Shown: positions 35,483 through 46,534 of the stretch, piece by piece
Numbering within the stretch: the first letter of the stretch is position 1
How the letters are laid out: every line of letters begins with the position of its first letter
Assembly (NCBI GenBank): GCA_037974665.1
Contig: CM075771.1
Span: 38,176,425-38,240,424 of the forward strand
Direction: 5' to 3'
Origin: Ehretia macrophylla
Taxonomy: Eukaryota; Streptophyta; Magnoliopsida; Boraginales; Ehretiaceae
Length of the DNA stretch: 64,000 bases
The notes under the pieces: model-generated
The model's database searches: none
Seen by the model: the letters and a program-made list of their open reading frames with translations, nothing else
Told to the model about the DNA's origin: nothing
Translations under genes and position numbers: made by a program

Positions 35483-36039
35483 TTTTCAATTTTTTTTGCC
35501 CTGGTTAGAGTTGCCAAGATACTTTATCCACCAAATCTCTATTACCGAATCCCACGGAACACTGGGCAAGACAACTTCGCTTGACATAGAGGCCAAGCCT
35601 AGAAACCGAGGGCGTAGGGTTTGTGACCAGGTCTACGCCGCTCTGGTGCCCAAAAATTTTGATCTGTAAGGAGTTTCACGGCGCAAAACATACCGTTGCA
35701 AAGCTCTCTGAGAGCTCAACGACGGGGGCATCCAGCTTGCTCGCTTTGCCCTTTTTTGGAGCCCAAAATCGAACATTTTCATCAATTTCAGGCCACTTCT
35801 CTTCTTTTGCTCTGTTTTTTCGTCCCGGATCGTACGTCGTGAGCTGTTAAAAGGACGACAACCTGACTCGCGGGACATCTGAGGGCCCTACAATGGGTCG
35901 ATATCACGTCTTTCGAGGATGCTGCGTTGTTGAAACGGATGGGTTGTCGTTAAGCCCATTGGGCCTTTTGAATGGGCCATCTCTCTAGGTTGGCACTGTG
36001 AACCATTAACACATATAGGAATTGTGCCCTTAACATGAC

Positions 36040-36159
36040 GGGTGCAATCATACCAGCACTAATGCACCAGATCCCATCAGAACTCTGAAGTTAAGCATGC
36101 TTGGGCGAGAGTAGTACTAGGATGGGTGACCCCCTAGGAAGTCCTAGTGTTGTACCCCA
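36040..36159 (+). rRNA. 5S rRNA: 5S rRNA gene, copy 48
   Basis: G7A, G30A, C47T, G58A, G97A, C107A, C114T, C120A. Four of the eight are CpG transitions. Confidence 0.9.
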
Positions 36160-36716
36160 TTTTCAATTTTTTTTGCCCTGGTTAGGGTTGCCAAGATACT
36201 TTATCCACCAAATCTCTATTATCGAATCCCACAGAACATTGGGCAAGACAACTTCGCTTCACGTAAAGACCGGGCAAGCAAACCGAGGGCGTAGGGTTTG
36301 TGACCAGGTCTCCGCCGCTCCGGTGCCCATAACTTTTGATCTGTCAGGAGTTACGCGGTGCACAGCATACCGTTGCAAAGCTCTCTGAGATCTCTACGAT
36401 TGGGGTAGAGAGCTTACTCGCTGTGCCCATTGTTGGAGCCCAAAATCGAACATTTTCATCAGTTTCAGGCCACTTTTCTTCTTTTGCTCTGTTTTTCCGT
36501 CCCGGATCATACGCCGTGAGCTGTTAAAAGGAAGACAACCTAACTCGCGGGACATCAGAGGGCCCTACAACGTGTTGATATCACGTCTTGCGAGGATACT
36601 GCGTTGTTGAAGCAGATGGGTTGTCGTTATGCCAATTGGGCCTTTTGAATGAGCCATCTCTCTAGGCTGCGACTGTGAACCGTTAACACATATAGGAATT
36701 GTGCCCTCAATATGAC

Positions 36717-36836
36717 GGGTGAGATCATACCAGCACTAATGCACCAGATCCCATCAGAACTCCGAAGTTAAGCGTCCTTGGGCGTGAGTAGTACTAGGAT
36801 GGGTAACCCCTTGGGAAGTCTTCCAGTTACACCCCC
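36717..36836 (+). rRNA. 5S rRNA: 5S rRNA gene, copy 49
   Basis: C6A, G30A, G60C, A69T, G89A, C95T, C105T, G108C, T109A, G113A. All internal boxes carry a change. Confidence 0.9.
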
Positions 36837-37395
36837 TTTTCAATTTTTTTTGCCCTGGTTAGGGTTGCCAAGATACTTTATCCACCAAATCTCTATTACC
36901 GAATCCCACGGAACATTGGGCAAGACAACTTCGCTTCACGTAGAGGCCGGGCCCGCAAACCGAGGGCGTTGGGTTTGTGACCAGGTGTCCGTCGCTCCGG
37001 TGCCCATAACTTTTGATCCGAAAGGAGTTACGCGGCGCACAGCATACCGTTGCAAAGCTCTCTGAGAGCACTACGATAGGGGTAGACAACTTGCTTGCTT
37101 GGCCCATTTTTGGAGCCCAAAATCGAACGTTTTATTCAGTTTCAGTCCACTTTTCTTCTTTTGCTCTGCTTTTTCGTAACGGATCGTACGTCATGAGCTA
37201 TTAAAAGGATGACAACCTGACTCGTGGGACATCAGAGGGGGGCTCTACAACGTGTCGATGTCACGTCTTGCGAGGATGCTACGTTGTTGAAGCAGATGGG
37301 TTGTCGTTAAGCCCTTGGGCCTTTTGAATGGGCCATCTCTCTAGGTTGGCACTGTGAACTGTTAAAACATATAGGAATTGTGCCCTCAACATGAC

Positions 37396-37515
37396 GGGTG
37401 CGATCATACCAGCACTGATGCACCGGATCCCATCAGAACTCCGAAGTTAAGCGTTCTTGGGCAAGAGTAGTACTAGGATGGGTGACCCCCTCGGAAGTCC
37501 TCGTGTTGCACACCC
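37396..37515 (+). rRNA. 5S rRNA: 5S rRNA gene, copy 50
   Basis: A22G, G60T, G68A, G97C, C117A. The first three changes match copy 45, seven genes earlier. Confidence 0.91.
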
Positions 37516-38071
37516 TTTTTAATTTTTTTTACCATGGTTAGGGTTGCCAAAATACTTTATCCACCAATTCTGTATTACCGAATCACACGGAACATTGGGA
37601 AAGACAACTTCGCTTCACGTAGAGGCCGTGCCAGCAAACCGAGGGCGTAGGGTTTGTGACCAGGTCTCCGTCACTCCTGTGCCCATAACTTTTGATTCGT
37701 AAGGAATTACGCGGTGCACAACATACCGTTGCAAAGCTCTCCGAGAGCTCTACGATGGAGGCAGCCAGCTTGCTCGCTATGCCGTTTTTGGAGCCCAAAA
37801 TTGAACGTTTTCATCAATTTCAGGCCACTTTTCTTCTTTTGCTCTATTTTTCTGTCCTGGATCGTACGTCGTGAGCTGTTAAAAGGACGACAACCTGACT
37901 TGCAGGACGTCTGAGGGCCCTACAACGTGTCAACATCACGTTTTACGAGGATACTGTGTTGTTGAAGATGATGGGTTGTCGTTATGCCCATTGAGCATTT
38001 TGAATGGGCCATCTCTCTAAGCTAGCGCTGTGAACCGTTAACACATATAGGAATTGTGCACTCAACATGAC

Positions 38072-38191
38072 GGGTGCAATCATACCAGAACAAATGCACT
38101 GGATCGCATCAGAACTCCGAAGTTAAGCGTGCTTGGACGAGAGTAGTACTAGGATTGGTGACCCCCGGGGAAGTCCTCGTGTTGCACCCCC
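38072..38191 (+). rRNA. 5S rRNA: 5S rRNA gene, copy 51
   Basis: G7A, C18A, T21A, C29T, C35G, G66A, G85T, T96G. Upstream GTGCAC. Confidence 0.9.
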
Positions 38192-38748
38192 TTTTTAATT
38201 TTTTTTGCTCTGGTTAGGGTTGCCAAGATACTTTATCCACCAAATCTCTATTACCCAATCCCACGGAACATTGGGCAAGACAACTTCGCTTCACGTAGAG
38301 GCCGAGCCCGCAAACCGAGAGCGTAGGGTTTGTGACCAGGTCTCCATCGCTCCGGTGCCCATAACTTTTGATCCGTAAGGAGTTACGCGGCGCACAGCAT
38401 ACCGTTGCAAAGCTCTCTGATAGGTCTACGACGTGGTCAGCCAACTTACTCAATGTGCCCATTTTTGGAGATCAAAATCGAATGTTTTCATCTGTTTCAG
38501 TCCACTTTATTTCTTTTGCTCTGTTTTTCCATCCCGGATCATACGTCATGAGCTGTTAAAAGGACGACAACATGACTCGCAGGACGTCAGAGGGCCCTAC
38601 AACGTGTCGATATCACATTTTGCGAGGATGCTGCGTTGTTAAAGTGGATGGGTTGTCGTTAAGCTCATTGGGCCTTTTGAATGGGCCATCTCTCTAGGCT
38701 GGCACTGTGAACCGTTAACACATATGGGAATTGTTCCCTAAACATGAC

Positions 38749-38868
38749 GGGTGCGATCATACCAGCACTAATGCAGCGGATCCCATTAGAACTACGAAGT
38801 TAAGCGTGCTTGGGCAAAAGTAGTACTAGGATGGGTGACCCCTTGGGAAGTCCTCGAGTTGTACCCCC
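38749..38868 (+). rRNA. 5S rRNA: 5S rRNA gene, copy 52
   Basis: C28G, C39T, C46A, G68A, G70A, C95T, T109A, C114T. C28G/C46A/T109A group, with copies 4, 8 and 29. The upstream block is changed to CATATG and GTTCCC. Confidence 0.9.
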
Positions 38869-39425
38869 TTTTCAATTTTTTTTGCCCTGGTTAGGGTTGC
38901 CAAGATACTTTATCCACCAAATCTCTATTACCGAATCCCACATAACATTAGGCAAGACAACTTCGCTTCACGTAGAGGCCGAGCCAGCAAACCGAGGGCG
39001 TAAGGTTTATGACCAGGTCTCCGTCGCTCCGGTGCCCATAACTTTTGATCCACGAGAAGTTACGCGGCGCACACCATACTGTTGCAAAGCTCTCTGAGAG
39101 CTCTACGACGGGGGCAGCGAGCTTGCTCGCTGTGCCCATTTTTGGAGCCCAAAATTGAACGTTTTCATCAATTTCAGACCACTTTTCTACATTTGCTCTG
39201 TTTTTCTGTCCCGGATCGTAAGTCGTGAGCTGTTCAAAGGACGACAACCTGACTCACGGGACATCAGAGGGCCCAACAACGTGTCGATATCACATCTTGC
39301 GAGGATGCTGCATTGTTGAAGCGGATGGGTTGTAGTTAAGCCCCTTGGGCCTTTTGAATGGGCCATCTCTCTAAGCTGGGACTGTGAACCGTTAACACAT
39401 ATAGGAATTGTGCCCTTAAGATGAT

Positions 39426-39545
39426 GGGTGCGATCGTACCAGCACTAATGCACCAGATCCCATCATAACTCCGAAGTTAAGCGTGCATGGGCGAGAGTAG
39501 TACTAAGATGGTTGACCCCTTGGGAAGTCCTCGTGTTGCACCCCC
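39426..39545 (+). rRNA. 5S rRNA: 5S rRNA gene, copy 53
   Basis: A11G, G30A, G41T, T62A, G81A, G87T, C95T. Position -1 is T. Confidence 0.9.
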
Positions 39546-40102
39546 TTTTCAATTTTTTTTGCCCTGGTTAAAGTTGCCAAGATACTTTATCCACCAAATC
39601 TCTATTACCGAATCCCACGGAACATTGGGCAAGACAACTTCGCTTCACATAGAGGCCGAGCCTGGAAACCGAGGGCGTAGGGTTTGTGACCAGGTCTCCG
39701 TCGCTCCGGTGCCCAAAACTTTTGATCCGTAAGGAGTTTCGCGGCGCAAAACATACCGTTGCAAAGCTCTCTAAGAGCTCTTTGACGGGGGCATCCAGCT
39801 TGCTCGCTGTGCCCTTTTTTGGAGCCCAAAATCGAACGTTTTCATCAATTTCAGGCCACTTTTCTTCTTTTGCCCTATTTTTTCGTCCCGGATCGTACGT
39901 CGTGAGCTGTTAAACGGACGACAACCTGACTCGCGGGACATCTGAGGGCCCTACAATGGGTCGATATCACGTCTTTGGAGGATGCTGCGTTGTTGAAGCG
40001 GATGGGTTGTTGTTAAGCCCATTGGGTCTTTTGAATGGGCCATCTCTCTAGGCTGGCACTGTGAACCGTTAACACATATAAGAATTGTGCCCTTAACATG
40101 AC

Positions 40103-40222
40103 GGGTGCGATAATACTAGCAACAATGCACCGGATCCCATCAGAACTCCGAAGTTAAGCGTGCTTGGGCGAGAGTAGTACTAGGATGGGTGACCCCTTGG
40201 GAAGTCCTCGTGTTGTACCCCC
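40103..40222 (+). rRNA. 5S rRNA: 5S rRNA gene, copy 54
   Basis: C10A, C15T, C20A, T21C, C95T, C114T. Changes cluster at 10-21; box A is unchanged. Confidence 0.91.
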
Positions 40223-40780
40223 TTTTCAATTTTTTTTGAGCTGGTTAGTGTTGCCAAGATACTTTATCCACCAAATCTCTATTACCAAATCCCACAGAAC
40301 ATTGGGCAAGACAACTTCGTTTCACGTAGAGGCCGGGCCCGCAAACCGAGGGCGTAGGGTTTGTGACCAGGTCTCCGTCGCTCTGGTGCCCATAACTTTT
40401 GATCCGTCAGGAGTTACGCGGCGCACGGCATACCGTTGCAGAGCTCTCTGAGAGCTCTACGATGGAGGCAAAGAGCTTACTCGCTGTGCCCATTGTTGGA
40501 GCCCAAAATTGAAAATCTTCATCAGTTTCAGGCCACTTTTCTTCTTTTGCTCTGTTTTTCCGTCCCAGATCGTACGCCGTGAGCTATTAAAGGGACTACA
40601 ACCTGACTCGCGGGACAGTAGAGGTCACTACAAACGTGTCGATATCACGTCTTGCGAGGATGCTGCGTAGTTGAAGCAGATGGGTTGTCATTATGCCCAT
40701 TGGGCCTTTTGAATGGACCATCCCTCTAGGCGGGGACTGTGAACCGTTAACACATATAGGAATTGTGCCCTCAACATGAC

Positions 40781-40900
40781 GGGTACGATCATACCAGCAC
40801 TAATGCACCGGATCCCGTCAGAACTCCGATGTAAAGCGTGCTTGGGTGAGAGTAGTATTAGGATGGGTGACCCCCTGTGAAGTCCTCGTGTTGCACCCCC
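40781..40900 (+). rRNA. 5S rRNA: 5S rRNA gene, copy 55
   Basis: G5A, A37G, A50T, T53A, C67T, C78T, G98T. Box A has two changes. Confidence 0.9.
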
Positions 40901-41455
40901 TTTTCAATTTTTTTTCCCTGGTTAGGGTTGCCAAGATACTTTATCTACCAAATCTCTATTACCGAATCCCACGGAACAATGGGCAAGACAACTTCGCTTC
41001 ACGTAGTGGCCGGGCCCATAAACCGAGGGCGTAGGGTTTGTGACCAGGTCTCCGTCGCTCCGGTGCCCATAACTTTTGATCCGTAAGGAGTTACGAGGTG
41101 CACAACATACCGTTGCAAAGCTCTCTAAGAGCTCTACGACGAGGGCAGCTAGTTTGCTGGCTGTGCCCTTTTCCAAGCCTAAAATCGAACATTTTCATCA
41201 ATTTCTGTCCACTTTTCTTCTTTTTCTCCGTTTTTCCCACCCAGATCGTACGTCGTGAGCTGTTAAAAGGATGAAAACATGACTCGCGGGACATCAGAGG
41301 GCCCTACAACGTGTCGATATCACGTCTTGCGAGGATGCTGCGTTGTTGAAGCGGATGGGTTTTCGTTAAGCCCATTGGGCCTTTTGAATAGGCCGTCTCT
41401 CTAGGCTGGCACTGTGAACCGTTAACACATATAGGAATTGTGCCCTCAACATGAC

Positions 41456-41575
41456 GGGTGCGATCATACCAGCATTAATGCACCGGATCCCATCAGAACT
41501 CCGAAGTTAAGCGTGCTTGGACGAGAGTAGTACTAGGATGGATGACCCCCTGGGAAGTCCTCGTGCTGCACCCCC
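41456..41575 (+). rRNA. 5S rRNA: 5S rRNA gene, copy 56
   Basis: C20T, G66A, G87A, T111C only. Standard promoter. T111C is common from here to about 61 kb. Confidence 0.92.
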
Positions 41576-42131
41576 TTTTCAATTTTTTTTGCCCTGGTTA
41601 GGGTTGCCAAGATACTTTATCCACCAAATCTCTATTACCGAATCCCACGAAAAATTGGGCAACACAACTTCACTTCACATAGAGGCCGGGCCCGTAAATC
41701 GAGGGCGTAGGGTTTGTGACCAAGTCTCCATCGCTCCGGAGCCCATAACTTTTGATACGTAAGGAGTTACGCGGCGCACAGCATACTGTTGCAAAGCTCT
41801 CTGAGAGCTCTACGAAGGGGGCAGCCAGCTTGCTCGCTGTGCCCCTTTTGGGAGCCCAAAATTAAACTTTTTCATCAGTTTTAGTCCACTTTTCTTCTTT
41901 TGCTCTGTTTTTCTGTCGTGGATCGTACGTCGTGAGCTGTTAAAAGGAAGACAACCTGACTCGCTGGACATCAAAGGGCCTACAACGTGTCGATATCACG
42001 TCTTGCGAGAATGCTGCGTTGTTGAAGCGAATGGGTTGTCGTTAAGCCCATTGGGCCTTTTGAATGGGCCATCTCTCTAGGCTGGCACTATGAACCATTA
42101 ACACATATAGGAATTGTTCCCTCAACATGAC

Positions 42132-42251
42132 GGGTGCGGTCATACCTGCACTAATGCACCGGATCCCATCAGAACTCCGAAGTTAAGCGTGATTGGACGA
42201 GAGTAGTACAAGGATGGGTGACCCCCTGGGAAGTCCTCGTGTTGCACCCCA
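42132..42251 (+). rRNA. 5S rRNA: 5S rRNA gene, copy 57
   Basis: A8G, A16T, C61A, G66A, T79A, C120A. The following spacer has small losses (gcagcctcgctg), so this unit is 667 bp. Confidence 0.91.
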
Positions 42252-42798
42252 TTTTCAATTTTTTTTGCCCTGGTTAGGGTTGCCAAGATACTTTATCCAC
42301 CAAATCTCTATTACCGAATCCACGGAACATTGGGCAAGACAACTTCGATTCACGTAGAGGCCGGGCCTGCAAACCGAGGGCGTAGGGTTTGTGACTAGGC
42401 CTCTGTCGCTCCGGTGCCCATAAATTTTGATCCGTGAGGAGTTACGCGGCGCACAGCATACCATTGCAAAGCTCTCTGAGAGCTCTACGGCGGGGGCAGC
42501 CTCGCTGTGCCCTTTTTGTGCCCAAAATCGAACGTTTTCATCAGTTTTAGTTCACTTTTCTTCTTTTACTCTATTTTTCCGTCCTGGATCGTACGTCGTG
42601 AGCTGTTAAAGGGATGACAACATGACTCGTAGGACATCAGAGGGCCCTACGATGTGTCGATATCATGTCTTGCGAGGATGCTGCGTTGTTGAAGTGGATG
42701 GGTTGTCGTTAAGGCCATTGGGCCTTTTGAATGGGCCGTCTATCTATGCTGGTACTGTCAACCGTTAACACAAATAGGAATTGTGCCCTCAACATGAC

Positions 42799-42918
42799 GG
42801 GTGCGATCATACCAACACTAATGCACCAGATCCCATCAGAACTCTGAAGTTAAGCGTGCCTGGGCGAGAGCAGTACTAGGATGGGTGACTCCCTGGGAAG
42901 TCCTCGTGCTGTACCCCC
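42799..42918 (+). rRNA. 5S rRNA: 5S rRNA gene, copy 58
   Basis: G17A, G30A, C47T, T62C, T73C, C92T, T111C, C114T. Upstream CAAATA. The next spacer lacks the usual G run (ctacggcagcc), giving a 670-bp unit. Confidence 0.9.
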
Positions 42919-43468
42919 TTTTCAATTTTTTTTGCCCTGGTTAGGGTTGCCAAGATACTTTATCCACCAAATCTCTATTACCGAATCCCACAGAACATTC
43001 GACAAGACAACTTCGCTTCACGTAGATGTCGGGCCAGCAAACCGAGGGCGTAGGGTTTGTGACCCGGTCTACGTCACTCCGGTGCCCATAACTTTTGATC
43101 CGTAAGGATTTACGCGGCGCACATCATACCGTTGCAAAGCTCTCTGAGAGCTCTACGGCAGCCAATTTGCTCGTTGTGCCCATTTTTGAAGCCCAAAATC
43201 GAACGTTTTCATCAATTTTTGGCCACTTTTCTTCTTTTGCTCTGTTTTTCCGTCCCGAGTCGTACGTCGTGAGCTATTAAAAGGACGACAACATGACTCA
43301 TAGGACATCAGAGGGCCCTACAACGTTCGATATCACGTCTTGCGAGGATGCTGTGTTGTTGAAGCGGATGGGTTGTGGTTAAGCCCATTGGGCCTTTTCA
43401 ATGGGCCATATCTCTAGGCTGGCACTGTTAACCGTTAACACATATAGGAATTGTGCCCTCAACATGAC

Positions 43469-43588
43469 GGGGGCGATCAGTGCAGCACTGATGCACCGGA
43501 TTCCATCAGAACTCCGAAGTTAAGCGTGCTTGGGCGAGAGTAGTACTAGGATGAGTGACCCCCAGGGAAGTTCTCGTGTTGCACCCCT
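43469..43588 (+). rRNA. 5S rRNA: 5S rRNA gene, copy 59 (GGGGG class)
   Basis: T4G, T12G, A13T, C14G, A22G, C34T, G86A, T96A, C104T, C120T. An isolated member of the class otherwise found at 8-25 kb, with the same gctccggttagg spacer. Confidence 0.89.
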
Positions 43589-44145
43589 CTTTTCAATTTT
43601 TTTTGCTCCGGTTAGGGTTGCCATGATACTTTATCCACCATATTTCCATTATTGAATCCCACGGTACATTGGGCAACACAACTTCACTTCACGTAGAGGC
43701 CGAGCCAATAAACTGAGGGCGTAGGGTTTATGACCAGGTCTCTATCGCTCTAGCGCCCATAACTTTTGATCCGTAAGGAGTTACGCGGCGCACAGCATAC
43801 TGTTGCAAAGCTCTCTGATAGGTCTACGACGGGGGCAGCCAGTTTGCTCGCTGTGCCTGTTTTGAAGCCCAAAATCAAACGTTTTCATCAATTTCAGTCC
43901 ACTTTTCTTCTTTTTCTCCATTTTTCCCTCCCGAATCGTACGTCGTGAGCTGTTAAAAGGATGACAACATGACTCGCGAGACGTCAGAGGGCCCTACAAT
44001 GTGTCGATATCACGTCTTTCGAGGATGCTGCATTGTTGAAGCGGATGGGTTGTTGTTAAGCCCATTAGGCCTTTTGAATAGGCCATCTCTCTAGGCTGGC
44101 ACTGTGAACCGTTAACACATATAGGAATTGTACCCTCAACATGAC

Positions 44146-44265
44146 GGGAGCGATCATTCCAGAACTAATGCAACGGATCCCATCAGAACTCTGAAGTTAA
44201 GCGTGCTTGGGCTAGAGTAGTACTAGGATGGATGACCCCCTGGGAAGTCCTCGTGCTGCACCCCC
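44146..44265 (+). rRNA. 5S rRNA: 5S rRNA gene, copy 60
   Basis: T4A, A13T, C18A, C28A, C47T, G68T, G87A, T111C. Upstream GTACCC. Confidence 0.9.
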
Positions 44266-44821
44266 TTTTCAATATTTTTTGCCCTAGTTAGGGTTGCCAA
44301 GATACTTTATCCACCAAATCTCTATTGCCGAATCCCACGAAAAATTGGGCAAGACAAATTCGCTTCACATAGAGGGCGGGCCCGCAAATCGAGGGCGTAG
44401 GGTTTGTGACCAAGTCTCCATCGCTCCGGTGCCCATAACTATTGATCCGTAAGGAGTTACGCGGCGCACAGCATACTGTTGCAAAGCTCTCTGAGAGCTC
44501 TACGAAGGGGGCAGCCAGCTTGCTCGTTGTGGCCATTTTTGGAGCCCAAAATCGAACGTTTTCATCTGTTTCAGTCCACTTTTCTTCTTTTGCTCTGTTT
44601 TTCTGTCCCGGATCGTACGTCGTGAGCTGTTAAAAGGACGATAACCTGACTCGCGGGACATCAGAGGGCCTACAACGTGTCGATATCACGTCTTGCGAGG
44701 ATGTTGCGTTGTTGAAGCGGATGGGTTGTCGTTAAGCCCATTTGGCCTTTTGAATGGGCCATCTCTCTAGGCTGGCACTGTGAACCATTAACACAAATAG
44801 GAATTGTGCCCTCAAAATGAC

Positions 44822-44941
44822 GGGTGCGATCATACCAGCACTAATGCACCGGATCCCATTAGAACTCCGAAGTTAAGCGTGCTTGGGCGAGAGTAGTACA
44901 AGGATGGGTGACCCCCTGGGAAGTCCTCGTGCTGCACCCCA
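44822..44941 (+). rRNA. 5S rRNA: 5S rRNA gene, copy 61
   Basis: C39T, T79A, T111C, C120A only; internal boxes unchanged. Upstream CAAATA. The spacer after it lacks about 26 bp at about 45120 (cttttg joined to caacatactg), making a 651-bp unit. Confidence 0.92.
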
Positions 44942-45472
44942 TTTTCAATTTTTTTTGCCCTGGTTAGGGTTGCCAAGATACTTTATCCACCAAATCTCTA
45001 TTACCGAATCACACGGAACATTGGGCAAGACAACTTCGCTTCACATAGAGGTCGGGCCCGCAAATCGAGGGCGTAAGGTTTGTGACCAAGTCTCTATCGC
45101 TCCGGTGCCCATAACTTTTGCAACATACTGTTGAAAGCTCTCTGAGAGCTCTACCAAGGGGGTAGCCAGCTTGCTCGCTATGCCCATTTTTGGAGCCCAA
45201 AATCGAACATTTTCATCTATTTTAGTCCACTTTTCTTCTTTTGCTGTGTTTTTCTGTCCCGGATCGTACGTCGTGAGCTGTTAAAAGGATGATAACCTGA
45301 CTCACGGGACATCAGAGGGCCTACAACGTGTCGATATCACATCTTGCGAGGATGTTGCGTTGTTGAAGCGGATGGGTTATCGTTAAGCCCATTGGGCCTT
45401 TTGAATGGGCCATCTCTCTAGGCTGGTACTGTGAACCATTAACACAAATAGGAATTGTGCCCTCAACGTGAC

Positions 45473-45592
45473 GGGTTTGATCATACCAGTACTAATGCAC
45501 CGGATCCCATTAGAACTCCGAAGTTAAGCGTGCTTGGGCGAGAGTAGTACAAGGATGGGTGACCCCCTGGGAAGTCCTCGTGTTGCACCCCC
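45473..45592 (+). rRNA. 5S rRNA: 5S rRNA gene, copy 62
   Basis: G5T, C6T, C18T, C39T, T79A. Internal boxes unchanged. Shares C39T, T79A and the CAAATA upstream block with copy 61. Confidence 0.92.
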
Positions 45593-46147
45593 TTTTCAAA
45601 TTTTTTTGCCCTGGTTAGGGTTGCCAAGATACTTTATCCACCAAATCTCTATTACCGAATCCACGGAACATTGGGCAAGACAACTTCGCGTCACGTAGAG
45701 GCCGGGCCCGCAAACCGTGGGCATAGGGTTTGTGACCAGGCCTCCGTCGCTCCGGTGCCCATAACTTTTGATCCGTAAGGAGTTACGCGGCGCACAGCAT
45801 GCCATTGCAAAGCTCTCTAAAAGCTCTACGGCGGCGGCAGCTAGATTGCTCGTTGTGCCCTTTTTGGAGCCCAAAATCGAACGTTTTCATCAATCTTAAT
45901 CCACTTTTCTTCTTTTGCTCTGTTTTTCCGTCCTGGATCGTACGTCATGAGCTGTTAAAAGGATGACAACATGACTCGCTAGACATCAGAGGGCCCTACG
46001 ACGTGTCGATATCATGTCTTGCGAGGATGCTGTGTTGTTGAAGCGAATGGGTTGTCGTTACGGCCATTGGGCCTTTTGAATGGGCCATCTATCTATGCTG
46101 GTACTGTGAACCGTTAACACATATAGGAATTATGCCCTCAACATGAC

Positions 46148-46267
46148 GGGTGCGATCATACCAGCACTAATGCACCGGATCCCATCAGAACTCCGAAGTT
46201 AAGCGTGCTTGGGCGAAAGCTGTACTAGGATGGGTGACCCCGTGGGAAGTCCTCGTGCTGCACCCCC
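46148..46267 (+). rRNA. 5S rRNA: 5S rRNA gene, copy 63
   Basis: G70A, T73C, A74T, C95G, T111C. Its spacer is interrupted by the second LTR element at 46535. Confidence 0.91.
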
Positions 46268-46534
46268 TTTTCAATTTTTTTTTGCCCTAGTTAGGGTTGC
46301 CAAGATACTTTATCCACCAAATCTCTATTACCGAATCCCACGGAACATTGGGCAAGACAACTTCGCTTCACGTAGAGGCTGGGCACGCAAACCGAGGGCG
46401 TAGGGTTTGTGACCAGGTCTCCGTCTCTCCGGTGCCCATAACTTTTGATCCGTAAGGAGTTACGCGGCACACAGCATACCATTGCAAAGTTCTTTGAGAG
46501 CTCTACGAAGGGGGCAGCCAGCTTGCTCGCTGTG

